A stretch of 64,000 nucleotides of DNA, taken from Cryptomeria japonica (lineage: Eukaryota > Streptophyta > Pinopsida > Cupressales > Cupressaceae). The stretch lies in contig NC_081410.1 of the NCBI RefSeq assembly GCF_030272615.1, positions 188,008,119-188,072,118 on the forward strand, written 5' to 3'. The notes beneath the pieces are model-generated. The model did no database searches. It was given only the letters and a program-made list of their open reading frames with translations, and was not told the origin of the DNA. Shown here one piece after another: positions 12,366-22,895 of this stretch (positions are counted from its first letter, which is position 1; the number at the start of each line of letters is the position of its first letter). The position numbers and the translations under genes were made by a program.

Positions 12366-13586
12366 GAAGCACTCTTTGAATCAGCAGAAACAATCTGCAA
12401 GGCACGGGAATGTCAAGATCAGAAGTTACATCAAGGGAAGCTTCTAAGTCATAAGAAGGCCCTATCTGCAGCAGTAGCTCATATTCCAACACCAATATCT
12501 CAAGAACAAATCATACCATCTCCAGATACCGTTATTCCTCTCCGAGGGAGCACAGTCTATGAACAAATCCAGAAAGTAGAAGACGGATCTGATACAGAAT
12601 CTACAAAAACCATCAAAATGGTATCCATTATCAAAGATTTGTTTTCACCATACAACATACCTGTTTGCAGCACAGATAGAATCTGGGATGATGCCTATGA
12701 GACAGATTCCAATGAATACGAATGGGGTACCTACTCCAATGCTACTACAGATATCTTGGATGATACTGATTCTATATCCCTTTTTCCAGAAGAACATAAA
12801 GCAAAAGATAGACCTCTTGAATTTGGACCACAGCATATCTATGATGCCCAGGAAAGCGAACAGAAACATTATGAACAAGTCTATGTGGAAGATAATACCA
12901 TCGAAGACCTCGACAAAATCCTGGACTTCTTTAAAACCAAGACCCATCACGATGAAAACTCTATCCTAACACTTACAGTAGCCGAACTTGATCCACCCAA
13001 TGATTTCTTACCGCTTGTCTTTCCTAATCTCATCAACTGGGATGAACCTGAAACACATGATATACCAATTTTCCTAGATGATGAATCTATTATCCATTAC
13101 CTATGTACTGTAAATCTAGAAACAAGCTCTACCAGTGAACAAAGTAACGATGTCTACAAACCAAGGAGTGCCAAGTCTTTCAGTCACAAAAATACAACAA
13201 ATAAAGGATCTGATGCTGAAAACTAGTCAATGGCAGCTCTAGATCATAAAAAAGTAAAAATAAAGGACGCATCTGAGGGTGAAAACCTTTTTAAGGCACC
13301 TAACGATGGGAGGCTTGACACTCTTCCTGAGCACTTTCATGAGCGATCACCCATTTTGATTGAGCCCACTCAATCAATCAATATTGGTACCATAGAAGTA
13401 GCCAGAAACATACACCTTGCAGAATTTCTAACAGAGGAAGAAAGATCAGCATTCATCATCTTCTTTAAAGGACAGCAAATCAACTTTGCTTGGTCATATG
13501 CTGATATGCCCAGAGTGGATCCACACTTAATCATGCATCACTTATCCATCTCTTCAGGAGTTAAACCAGTCAAGCAAAAGCTATGA
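12366..13586 (+). pseudogene. Acidic linker between protease and reverse transcriptase
   Basis: The frame continues for about 400 codons with stops at 12363 (just before), 13224 and 13584. The product is rich in D, E and S/T and has no enzymatic motif I recognise. The last 120 codons (13230-13583) lead into RT with the usual pre-RT segment: FLTEEERSAF, a W-YADMP word, then H-H-L-S. It belongs to the polyprotein and is not a separate gene. Confidence 0.75.
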
Positions 13587-13589
13587 AAG

Positions 13590-14345
13590 ATGAATCCACA
13601 GGTGGCACTCATGGTCAAAACTGAACTGAAGAAACTATTAGATGTCGGATTCATCCGACCCATTGACTATGTAGAATGGATTTCCAACATCGTTCTAGTA
13701 TCAAAACCAGATGGTAGTATCAGAATATGCACTGACTTCAGAGACGTCAACAAAGCTTGCCCAAAGGATGACTTTCCTCTACCCAGTATAGACATAATTG
13801 TAGATCTCACAGCAGGCCATGCAATGCTCTCACTAATGGACGGTTTCTCAAGCTATAATCAAATCAAAATAGCCCCCGAAGATCAAGATAAAATAGCGTT
13901 CACCTGTCCTTGGGGAATGTACTATTGGAATGTTATGCCTTTTGGCTTAAAGAATGCGGGGGCCACTTATCAAAGAGCAATGACCACAATATTCCATGAC
14001 ATGATGCACACATTTATGGAAGACTATGTGGATGATTTACTAGCTAAATCCTTCACCAGAGCCGAATATCTTGGCATCCTAACAAAGATTTTTGATCGAT
14101 TGGAGAAATTCCAAGTCAGGCTTAACCCTAAGAAGTGTGTCTTCGGGGTTACATCAGGCAAGTTACTAGGATACATTGTCTCAGCTAAAGGTATTGAAGT
14201 AGATCCAGCAAAGGTACAAGCCATTATGGACATGCCACCACCACAGAATATCAGTCAACTCAGATCTCTACAGGGACGACTTCAATCAATCAGGAGATTC
14301 ATCGCTCAGCTAGCAGATAAAAGTCTCCCATTTAACCATTTACTA
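13590..14345 (+). pseudogene. Reverse transcriptase domain of the gypsy element
   Basis: RT motifs appear in order: a VGFIRP start, IRICTDFRDVNKACPKDDFP near 13720-13780, LMDGFSSYNQI near 13830, TCPWGMYYWNVMPFGLKNAGATYQ near 13900-13970 (given here only as a landmark in parts: PFGLKNAGAT), YVDD at 14025-14036, and LGYIVS near 14165. All catalytic Asp residues are present. The domain itself has no stop; those at 13584 and 14634 close the surrounding frame. Confidence 0.95.
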
Positions 14346-14880
14346 CACAAAAATGTACCATTTAGATGGGAGGCCAAGTGTGTAGAATCTTTTTACCAAA
14401 TCAAACAGTACCTGATGAATCCACTAGTTCTGGTACCACCAGTCACAGGAAAGCCTCTTATTTTATATATCTCAACAATAGATATATCGCTGGGGGCACT
14501 ATTGGCACAAGAAGATCAACAAGGAAAGGAACGAGCCATATATTACATCAGTAGGACATTGAATGGCTATGAACTCAACTATACATTCATTGAAAAGGCT
14601 TGCCTAATGGTGGTTTTTGCATCTCAGAAGTTCTGACATTATATGCTAGCACACACTATAAAGCTAGTGGCAAAAATTGATCCTCTCAAATATCTACTCA
14701 GCAAGGCTGCTCTTACAAGACGATTGGCTAAATGGGTCATGATTCTTAGTGAATTTGACATCCAATACACAGAAAGACAAGCCATCAAGGGACAAGCAAT
14801 TGCAGATCAGTTGGCTGAAGCACCGCTACCAGGCAAACACACCATGGAAATCAAATTTCTAGACAGGGACATTCTTGCTC
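14346..14880 (+). pseudogene. First RNase H domain (Ty3 type)
   Basis: The segment after RT reads as the usual gypsy RNase H: a PLILYIST start near 14450, a GALLAQ word, ISRTLNGYELNY and IEKACL words, then a stop at 14634 directly before HYMLAHT. It continues in frame with a K-W-V-M-I-L-S-E-F-D-I-Q-Y-T word near 14730. In Tat elements this copy is usually weakened because a second RNase H follows. Confidence 0.85.
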
Positions 14881-15317
14881 TTTCTGCCAAACATTGGACC
14901 CTATACTTTGATGGATCCTATACACAACATGGTTCAGGGGTTGGCATTCTATTCATCACTCCTGAAGGACACACTATACCAAGATCATATAGGCTTATGT
15001 TTCCATGCACAAATAATGTGGCTGAATATGAAGCCTTGGTTATAAGCATCAAAATGGCCGTCGAATGGAAAATCATAGAGCTAAAAGTCTATGGAGACTC
15101 ACAACTGGTCATCAATCAAATCAACAACAACTATCAGACAAAGGACGACAAGCTACTACCCTACAAACGAATGGTGGATGACTTCAAACAGTATTTTGTG
15201 CACATCACCTTTGAACAACTACCAAGGTTGAACAACAAAGCAGCCGATGCAATGGCTACTATCGCTTCACTACTACAAATTCCAGAGCAACAGAGTCGTT
15301 ATGAGTTCCTGGTAGAG
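14881..15317 (+). pseudogene. Second, archaeal-type RNase H domain
   Basis: A second RNase H fold follows the first: YFDGS near 14905 (first Asp), NNVAEYEAL near 15015 (Glu), VYGDSQLVINQ near 15090 (Asp), and NNKAADAMA near 15235 (last Asp). These fit the RNase HI active site. A second RNase H of this type, between RNase H and integrase, is a recognised feature of Tat elements. A stop at 15318 lies just after it. Confidence 0.9.
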
Positions 15318-15368
15318 TAACTGTTCTCCCCCACCTATGACCACTCTGAATCCCATGTTATCTATGCC

Positions 15369-16646
15369 TTGACTGGTTCAGATTCGCCATTATATGGACC
15401 AATATATGACTACCTCAAGCACAATATCTTACCAATTGACCAATCCCGTAACCAAAAACGTAACTTTATCCGACAAGCTTCCCATTACACCCTTACTGCC
15501 AATACTTTATATCGTCGAGGTCTCGATGGTACTCTTCTTCGTTGCCTTGATCGTAATGATTTCGATTCTGCTTTACACGAGCTTCACGAAGGTATTTGTG
15601 GCACACATTCAAGTAGTACTACTCTTGCTAAAAAGCTTCTAAGGATGGGATACTACTGGCCTACAATAGAGACAGACTCATATCATTTTGCCAAGAAATG
15701 TCCTAAATTCCAGATCCATGGCAATTTGATACATGCACCAGCACAAGAACTACAACCATTTACAACATCCTAGCCCTTTTATCAGTGGGGACTAGACCTA
15801 GTTGGCAAAATTCATCCTTCATCTTCAAATGGACACAAGTTCATTATAACAGCAACATAGTACTTTACCAAATGGATAGAAGCAGTTCCCATGACCACAG
15901 TGACTGGGAAACAAATTGCCTCTTTTATCCTCAATTATCTGATCTTTAGATATGGTATTCCAAGTTCCATCATCCCAGATAATGGATGACCCTTCAAGAA
16001 TCAAGATGTCCAAGAACTATGTGAAAAATTCAAAATCCAACATAGGTTCTCTACACCATACTACCCGCAAGGAAATGGTTAAGCAGAAGCATCTAACAAG
16101 ACAATACTAAAAATCCTCAAGAAAACAGTGAATGATGCAGGTAAAGATTGGCACACACAACTCAATCCAGCACTTTGGGCATACCGAACTAGCATCCGCA
16201 CACCTACAGGAGCAACACCATACTCATTGGTATATGGATCAGAAGCCATTTTGCCCCTGGAGGTAGAGATCCCATCTCTTAGAGTCTCTTTGAAAGGCTT
16301 AATCCGAGATGAAGAGTATCGAGTTAACCAACTGCAAGAACTTGAACTATTAGATGAAAGATGCCAACATGCTTATACTCATCTCAAAGCATATTAGCAA
16401 CGCATGTGCAGGAGCTATAATCACAAGGTCATTCCTTGCAACTTCAAGGTTGGTGACCTAGTCCTCAAAGAAAATCTAAGAAATCAGTAAGATCGAGAAA
16501 AGAAAGGGAAATTTGAACCTAACTGGTTGGGTCCCTATGTTATCATATCAGTCTATGGATCAGGTGCCTATCAGCTAACAAATTTTGAAGGAGATGTGCT
16601 CGATGAACCAACTAACAACATTCATCTGAAAAAGTACTATACTTAA
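15369..16646 (+). pseudogene. Integrase domain of the gypsy element
   Basis: The zinc-binding part has two His (LHELHEG, GTHSS near 15575-15610) and one Cys (KKCPKF near 15700); the second Cys appears replaced by Phe. The core follows with Asp in GLDLVG (near 15790), Asp in IPDNG (near 15975) and Glu in AEASNK (near 16085), fitting D,D-35-E. A WAYRTS word and a C-terminal GPYVI barrel-like segment follow. No chromodomain is seen, as in other Tat elements. Stops fall at 15771, 15858, 15987, 16080, 16395 and 16488; the terminal TAA is at 16644. Confidence 0.9.
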
Positions 16647-17984
16647 AGTAGCCTAATGCACGGAAAAAGCCAAAAACAAACAAAAAAATCAAAAATCCAG
16701 AAAAAGCAAAAAACACAAAGTACAATAAAAACAAATGGTGAAAACATGGTAAATAGGCACCCTTGTGAAAGAATGGCTCCTCTATCTCTCTCCATGCCAT
16801 CTTATCCATCAAAACACTATCGGCCATCACCCGACACTTAGCATATATTCATTCAGGATATACTTAACGTAGTCACTATCCTAGATTATCCATCTATGTC
16901 TATCCTCTTACCGTATTCCACCATGGCTTGGAAATCACTGTACATGATCATATCCAGAGGCACACTCAGCTAGGAGCATTAACTTGTTCAAAAACTTGCA
17001 AACATTCAAGACATCACAACTATTGCCAAACTCAGAAGCATGACATCCAACAAACAAAACTACGCTTCATCACAAAAACCACAACAACACAATTTACAAA
17101 AATACCAAGGATGGATGATTTTCTGAAGTACTGGATGTTGCACTATAGCATAAAATCTTAACTAGTTTTGCATTTTGAACTTTTTGACTTATTGGATTTT
17201 TTCCTTTTCTCACTAAAATGCTTCACAGCTAGAGATCATGGGGAAACTCCAATATTTTCTTAGTCTTCTGTCGAGGAGGCGATCACTTGTACTGTGTGAA
17301 TACTTGCCTCGAGACGTGATACATCACATATCACTAAAGGCCTGATTCCACTTCACGCATACAAATGATCTAATCTTGTTTGTTTACGCAATACGCACTC
17401 AGGTCGTCCTGGTTCAATTATACCTTGACGCTTGTGCTATCTTGCAAAATCAAAAATCATGTAAAATTTTTCTCAGGTCATTATGGTTCAATTATACCAT
17501 TATGCTTGTATAAATTTTCAACATATCCTAAACAAATCAATGCTCAATGATGATATCTACAAAGAAAGCAAACAAATGGTTAAATCGGATGGCAAATGCA
17601 AAACGAGGATCCTCCAAAAACAATTAGATGCATATCCTTTTTTAATTAGCTGCATATCATTTTAACATCATTGCATATCATTTAAACCATAATTCAATTC
17701 ATACATCCTGCATATCAAATCATACATCTCATTTTCAAGATACATCTCATAGCATATTCAAGCATACATCCTGCATCATACATTATATCATCTATGTAAG
17801 CATTGCATCAGCATAAAGAAATGAAATAGCCCACATAACATGCATCCATATACACACATCACATGATCAAAAATGGTGCCATATATATATATCTCAAAAA
17901 TGATCCAAATGTACAAAATGTGTCAAAACTGTGTTCAGTACAACGAATAACAATGATCCAAAACTACAACAGAGACTATGTCTC
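16647..17984. other. Spacer between pol and the antisense gene
   Basis: The two genes face each other here. I see no coding motif. A- and C-rich simple stretches occur, with repeated CATAC/CATC words around 17640-17860 and a short (TA)n at 17881-17892. Any terminators for both transcripts would lie here, but I cannot place them. Confidence 0.5.
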
Positions 17985-19928
17985 TCAAGTATGACTATCC
18001 CCTGATGGAGATGGTCTCGCTCCAGATGCACCTGCCCCTGGATCTCCAGGAGGGTCCTGTCTCGGTGGCCCCATCACACCTCGGCTCTCAGACCGTGACC
18101 CAGTAGCTCGAGATCGGCTGGATCTCGACTGTGCAAAACTCTGTACTCGTCGGTCCCTGGGTACTGCCGCCTCATAGTGTCGCCTATAATACTCTGCCTC
18201 CTAGGCTCTTAGTGCCAGCTCTCTCAGGGTGTCTCTCATGGGACCACCCGCCACTGCTCTCTGCATGCTGGCCACCACCTCCTCTGCTCATCCTCGTCGC
18301 TCTATCTCGGTATCTCGCTCAGTGGTCAACTAAGAAATCTGCCGCTAATAGGTCAAAATCTGTGCCTGTAGCTGCTGCACAGTAATCTGCAAGGTCCGCA
18401 TCTGCGCATCCTCCATATGACCAGGGACCCGAACCCGTAGCAGTACCTGTGCTGGAGGAACCCCTCCCACTCAGCCTGTCCTCGGTGCTGGAGGTGGGAG
18501 TGCATCCATCCTCCTCCTCTGAGCTGGTCGACTAGGCTCATCATCACCCCCCACTACGGCTAGCACCTCCCCCACTCTCCCCTCTCCCCCGGCTCCGATA
18601 GCCAATCCACCTCTCCCTCTATCTATCCTCCCCTGTCGCACTGCTCTCTCCACACCTCTATCCCCTCTCCTCCCTCTATCTCCCCACCTCCCTCTGGCTC
18701 CTCTACCTCCTCCTCCCCCATCCTCCCCATCATCTCCGTTGTCTCCCCCGTCTCCCTCCTCCTCATCTAAATCAAAGGCTGGCCTCATCTCCTCAGGATC
18801 AGAGATCCTAGCCACCGCCCACGTAGCAAACAATCAGGCAAACTCATCTGTCATACCCGTATCCTGAATCTCTAGGGCATAGTCCCATATCTGCCCAGCC
18901 AACCCCACAAACTCCTCCACCACCACTGCACTATCAATAGTCGACCCCCAATCCGCCACATCCTGCTGCCGCCGTGCATATAGATACGCTCCCTGAGGAA
19001 TACCCCGCTGGCGCCCGAACTTCCTCAAAACTCAAGTAACCACAAACCGCTCAATCACGAACGGGGTCCTCCCAATCAGGTACCTAGTCATAAATACAAA
19101 GGGCATCTCTAGCCCATCCTCAGCCCACACCTCGCATCCTATGTACGGTCTCCAGGTGATCGTATCAATGTCATCAAGAACTCTCCTCCAGTGCTCTAGT
19201 TTTCCCAGCTTGCGCTGGACAACTAGACCCCTGTATCTGTAGGCATATGCACATCCTACGGGCCTGTCCCTGTCTACTAATGGCCTCGCTACTGGAATGT
19301 GCTCCCAGCACCATACCTGTAATAGGGTCACGCCAACTGACAAACTACCGTAACTGAGGTATACTACCTCATGCAGACCCTAGTATAAATGAGTCAGCAT
19401 AGCTGACCCCCATGCAAACCTCTGGCTCTGAGTGACCATCTCCTCCAACACCAGCCCCCATCCCACCGAGAATCCCTTTGACCTATGATCAGGATAAAGG
19501 AATCCACCAATGAACCCTGCTAGTACGGATGACAGTGGTGTGTAGTCCAGGTCTAGAAACTCCTGCCATGGGATCTCATAGCCACAGACTGTATCATCCT
19601 GGAAAATACGACGCAATGCCTCTATGCCACCCTCCTCTGACTACTCGTATGGTAGTAGTGCACCTACCACAGGAATACGCAGAATCCGGTAACAGTCCTC
19701 AGGTGTGACTATCATCTCTCTAGTGGCAAAATGGAAGGTGTTGGTGTCGCTATGCCACCTCTCTGCCAAAGCTGTCAAAAGCCCCCGGTTCACAATGAAC
19801 CAAGGCATATCCAGGAGACAGGTCAATCCACATCTCTCAATAATATCCAGATCCACCTGCGACAACCGCGGTATCAATGTCCACGGTCTGGGAAATCTCT
19901 CCCGTGACTGCACCACACCCAATCGCTC

Positions 19929-20907
19929 CTGTCAACAAGCAAAACAAATCCAATATCAGTTTTCACATCAAAACAAAGATATCAAAATCAAACTTACATC
20001 AACAACATGAAACAATTTGCTCATCTATATCAAAGTTCAAAATCCTATCATTTCATATCAACTTGTAAAACAACTCAAGTTATCAAAAACCATATCAAAA
20101 CTTGTAACACAACTCAAGTCTCCACAATCACATAAACTTGTAAAACAACTCAAGTTTCCCACCCATATCAGCTTGTAAAACAACTCAAGTTTCCAACCCA
20201 TATCGGCTTGTAACACAACTCAGACTTCACACACATTGAACTTAAAACAGAACACGCAAATAAATCATATTCTAATCAATACAACACATTGATATCTATA
20301 CATAACGTGGAAAATCGCAAATCAAAACAAGTTATGCAAACACTCATATTGGATAAATCCATCACATCATGACAGGCAAACAAAACAAGTTTTCAAATCG
20401 GCCCATCTTGCAAAATTTTTCAGATGCGCTAAAACAGATACTCAATGCGCTAAAAACCTCCCACGCGCTAGGCTTCTTTTCCTATGCGCTAATCTATTTA
20501 CCTTATGCGCTAGACTAACCCTATGCACTAATCTTTTCTCCCCATGCGCCACCTAACCCACCCTATGTGCTAGGTCAACCCTACGCGCTACACCCTCTTA
20601 CCTATGCGAACCCCTGTGACCCCTATGCACTAGGTCTACCCTACGCGCTAACCTATTGACCTAACGTGCTACCCGTCGGTTGCCCTACGCTATTCTACAT
20701 GTATGTGCTAAACTATTAGTTTTATGCGCTATCCTATCTATTTCGAACGCGACCCCTAAAATTCAACTTAATGCGCTACTCTAAACTTTGTATGTGCTAA
20801 ACTACGCCTTGGACGCGCTAAACCGTAAAACCCGAACTTTGAAATTCAAAAAATGACTAAAAATGACAAAATGAAAAGTCAAAAAAGGATCAAAAATGTT
20901 GACTTAC
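19929..20907 (-). other. Predicted intron of the antisense PMD gene
   Basis: On the minus strand the donor is GTAAGT (20907-20902), a perfect plant consensus, and the acceptor is a T-rich tract ending TTGACAG (19929). Without splicing, a TGA at about 19934 blocks the frame just upstream of exon 2. With splicing, exon 1 and exon 2 join between codons. The intron holds motif array C. The call is by sequence only. Confidence 0.72.
20425..20825 (-). repeat. Spaced TAGCGCAT-type motif array C, inside the antisense intron
   Basis: On the plus strand about 20 copies of ATGCGCTA-like words occur at roughly 20-nt spacing. Read along the antisense transcript they are TAGCGCAT, the same sense as arrays A and B relative to gag-pol. 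Spacer sequences are unrelated and C/T-rich on the plus strand. Confidence 0.85.
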
Positions 20908-21055
20908 TAGTGGTTCACGTGATGCAGGTCTCCGGTACCTCCGAACACACTCAAAACGGTGTCTATGATACAGAATAGGCATTTTCTCTGCAGAGCAAAT
21001 TCTCTTTCTCCAAAGTCAACAATGCACAAATGAATCTAATTCAAGCCCTTTTCCC

Positions 21056-21063
21056 CTTTTATA
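21056..21063 (-). promoter_or_regulatory. TATA box of the antisense PMD gene
   Basis: TATAAAAG on the minus strand lies 74 nt before the exon 1 ATG. Transcription starting about 30 nt downstream would give a leader of about 45 nt, and the ATG at 20982 is the first after the box. It supports an independent promoter rather than read-through from the 3' LTR. Confidence 0.65.
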
Positions 21064-21077
21064 GGAGGAAAAGGAAA

Positions 21078-21086
21078 TTAGGGTTA
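21078..21086 (-). promoter_or_regulatory. Telo-box-like element upstream of the antisense TATA box
   Basis: The minus strand reads TAACCCTAA, containing AACCCTAA, 15 nt upstream of the TATA box. Telo-boxes occur in promoters of many plant housekeeping and ribosomal genes and can recruit Polycomb proteins. A single 8-bp match could be chance. Confidence 0.4.
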
Positions 21087-21426
21087 GCCAAATGGACCTG
21101 TAATATGGTCGCGGTCTCCCCTATACCATAACATTTGTAACTTATTGGGAGATGAATCAATTTGCACACTTTTCACATGCACGAAATCATACACATCATA
21201 CGCAACTCATCAAATCATATCAAAAATTTTCAAAAAAATTGATTCATCTCTCAAGGGGGCATCACCATCAAATATCGAATCTGGGGCATCACATCAAATC
21301 AAATCTGGGGCATGACTAGCAAATCATAAGAGCGACACAAAAATTGCATTTGATCATAAATCATGATAAAGCATCATTTTCTTTGAAATAACATGTGCAC
21401 ACACGTCACTTCAAAGAGGTGCAAAA
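21087..21426 (+). other. 3' end of the internal region, weak polypurine tract
   Basis: Non-coding. The bases before the 3' LTR read AAAGAGGTGCAAAA (about 21413-21426), a purine-rich but imperfect tract that could prime plus-strand synthesis. A cleaner AAGGGGGC word is at about 21254, and TCTGGGGCAT words recur nearby. Confidence 0.45.
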
Positions 21427-22890
21427 TGTAGATGTATAAAAATGACCATATTCCTAAATGAATATTTTATTTCATTTCTCTATTTGATTAAATCCAATTT
21501 AATTAAATTATCCACATTCCTCTATTTAATTAAGTAAATTACTCAATTTATTTAAATTAAATTCACTATACCCATTTAATGAATAAATCATTTTATTCAA
21601 TTAAACCCCCCTATCCACTTTTAATTAAATTCAAATTTAATTAAATAGTTATCCTAAATTGAATAAATCTAATTTATTTAATTGCAACCAAATTGAATTA
21701 AATTACTTTATTTCAATTAAATCCTATTATCCCTCCATCCACTTGCCTTCCCAAACCCCTTTCTAATCCCTTCTAGAATCTTCTAATCGCTTCTAATTAA
21801 CCTAACCCCTCCTCTAAACTTTGTCACATCCATAAGAAAAGGGAAGTCACTTCTCAAATTTCTCAGTCTTTGATAACCATTAAAGGCTTTCAACCTTCAA
21901 CCACTAAATTCCTCAAAGTCTTTGATAACCATTGAAGGCTTCCAACTTTCAACCACTTAATCCCCAAAGTCTCCAATAACCATTAATGGTTAACTCAAAC
22001 CCTCCTACATGGTTAAAACATTTGTTTTGACTCAACCTCTACCCAACCCAAAGGTCTCATCAGGCCTTTAATGCTTTGACCATGATTATCTCTTAATCAT
22101 TTGCACAAAGGTTTATCCTTGGATTAACTCTTAATCCAGTGGGTAATTTTGATTTAGACTTGACCCTTACCCTTTAGATAACCATAAGGTCTTCTCAGGC
22201 ATTCAATGTCTCCAACCCCTACTTTCAACCCAACCCTATGTTGACACTTGTCACCATTTCATTGGTGCCAAATACAAACATGGATCCCCAACTTTCAAAC
22301 TCAACCCTTGATTAAACCATTCAATCTTGACCATCCATTGCCCTATTCTTGCTATAAATGGAGCTCTCATTCCTCCATTTTTAACAATCATCCTTCAAAT
22401 TTGTAGCATCACACTTATGCTCAAATACATTCAAGCTTTCTCATTTCATATATGTTCATCATTTAGCCTCTTTTAGAATAGAAATTAGTCTAAATATGCA
22501 TGTTTAGAGTACTTTCTTTATCATTTAGCTCAATCATAGACTAAATATATCATGTTAGGATAGTATTCATACTAACCTTGTCATCTTATCATCTAGTTTA
22601 TTGCATTTCTAGAATCATATATATCTTAAAATACATTTCATACTAAAATCTATCAAAGCATCCCTCGTTCTTGCATTTGCCATCCCTAAACCATTTTGCT
22701 TAGTGATCTGAGAGCAAAAACATTGGTTTGAGGGACATTGTGAGATAGAGAACCATGGGACCCTCCTTGGGAAGCTGAGTAATACTACGTTACTCCATAG
22801 CTTGCACCAAGAAGTCCTGTGTGTGTGTGGACTAGTATTTAACCAAATTTTCACATATTAAGTTTTATTCGCCCACTTTTCCCGCATACA
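21427..22890 (+). repeat. 3' LTR of the gypsy element
   Basis: The 1464-bp copy is nearly identical to the 5' LTR. It begins TGTAGATG and ends CATACA, followed by ATTAA (22891-22895). It repeats the 52-bp array and has TATAAATG at 22353-22360. Confidence 0.97.
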
Positions 22891-22895
22891 ATTAA

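Larger units (their letters stand above)
9192..16646 (+). pseudogene. gag-pol polyprotein frame of the gypsy element, 17 in-frame stops
   Basis: A single reading frame of about 2485 codons runs from ATG 9192 (Met-Pro-Val-Thr-Arg-Ser) to TAA 16644. Along it are gag, zinc finger, protease, G-patch, RT, RNase H, second RNase H and integrase, all in the same frame with no frameshift. It is broken by stops at 9255, 9606, 9849, 10140, 10377, 10641, 12363, 13224, 13584, 14634, 15318, 15771, 15858, 15987, 16080, 16395 and 16488. Nearly all can be explained by one C-to-T change in CGA, CAA or CAG; 15771 fits TGG to TAG. The product would make virus-like particles, copy the RNA to DNA and integrate it. 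As it stands the frame cannot give a full protein. Confidence 0.93.
17985..20982 (-). pseudogene. Antisense two-exon plant mobile domain (PMD) gene in the gypsy element
   Basis: Exon 1 is 20982-20908 (25 codons from an ATG with AAA before it). A CTA|GTAAGT donor opens a 979-nt intron ending CAG at 19929. Exon 2 (19928-17985) joins in frame and gives 672 codons in total. Residues about 40-330 match the PMD family: RCGLTCLLDMPWF, ERWHSDTNTFHF, a PEDCYRIL word, FAWGSAMLTHLY, LLQVWCWEHIP and TWRPY. A D/E/G-rich block (near 18760), an RG-rich block (near 18670), a Q-rich part and an RS-dipeptide tail (near 18100) follow. Host PMD proteins such as Arabidopsis MAIN and MAIL1 act in silencing and genome stability. 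Nine in-frame stops break exon 2 (third bases at 19641, 19380, 19032, 18834, 18471, 18345, 18330, 18288, 18201), with no frameshift. Confidence 0.85.
4248..22890 (+). mobile_element. Complete Ty3/gypsy LTR retrotransposon, Tat type, about 18.6 kb
   Basis: Two direct LTRs (1469 and 1464 bp) start TGTAGA and end CATACA. They are flanked by a perfect 5-bp target duplication ATTAA (4243-4247 and 22891-22895). Inside, in order, are a primer-binding site, a long leader with motif arrays, one gag-pol frame (gag, zinc finger, protease, G-patch, RT, RNase H, second RNase H, integrase) and a two-exon antisense gene. The second RNase H and an antisense 3' gene are known marks of the plant Tat lineage. 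The LTRs differ at about nine bases plus four small indels, so insertion is recent, yet gag-pol has 17 in-frame stops. This copy is structurally complete but coding-defective. Confidence 0.96.

Noticed and set aside
9192-16646. Recoding, RNA editing or an altered genetic code to read through the stops
   Set aside because: All three stop codons are used, they are scattered, and nearby elements decay in the same way. Nuclear U-to-C editing on this scale is not known in plants.
18131-18385. Plus-strand proline/leucine-rich frame in the antisense gene
   Set aside because: It is the shadow of exon 2 of the antisense PMD gene.
22615-22854. 79-codon minus-strand frame in the 3' LTR
   Set aside because: It lies across LTR regulatory sequence and is changed by the indel that separates the two LTRs.
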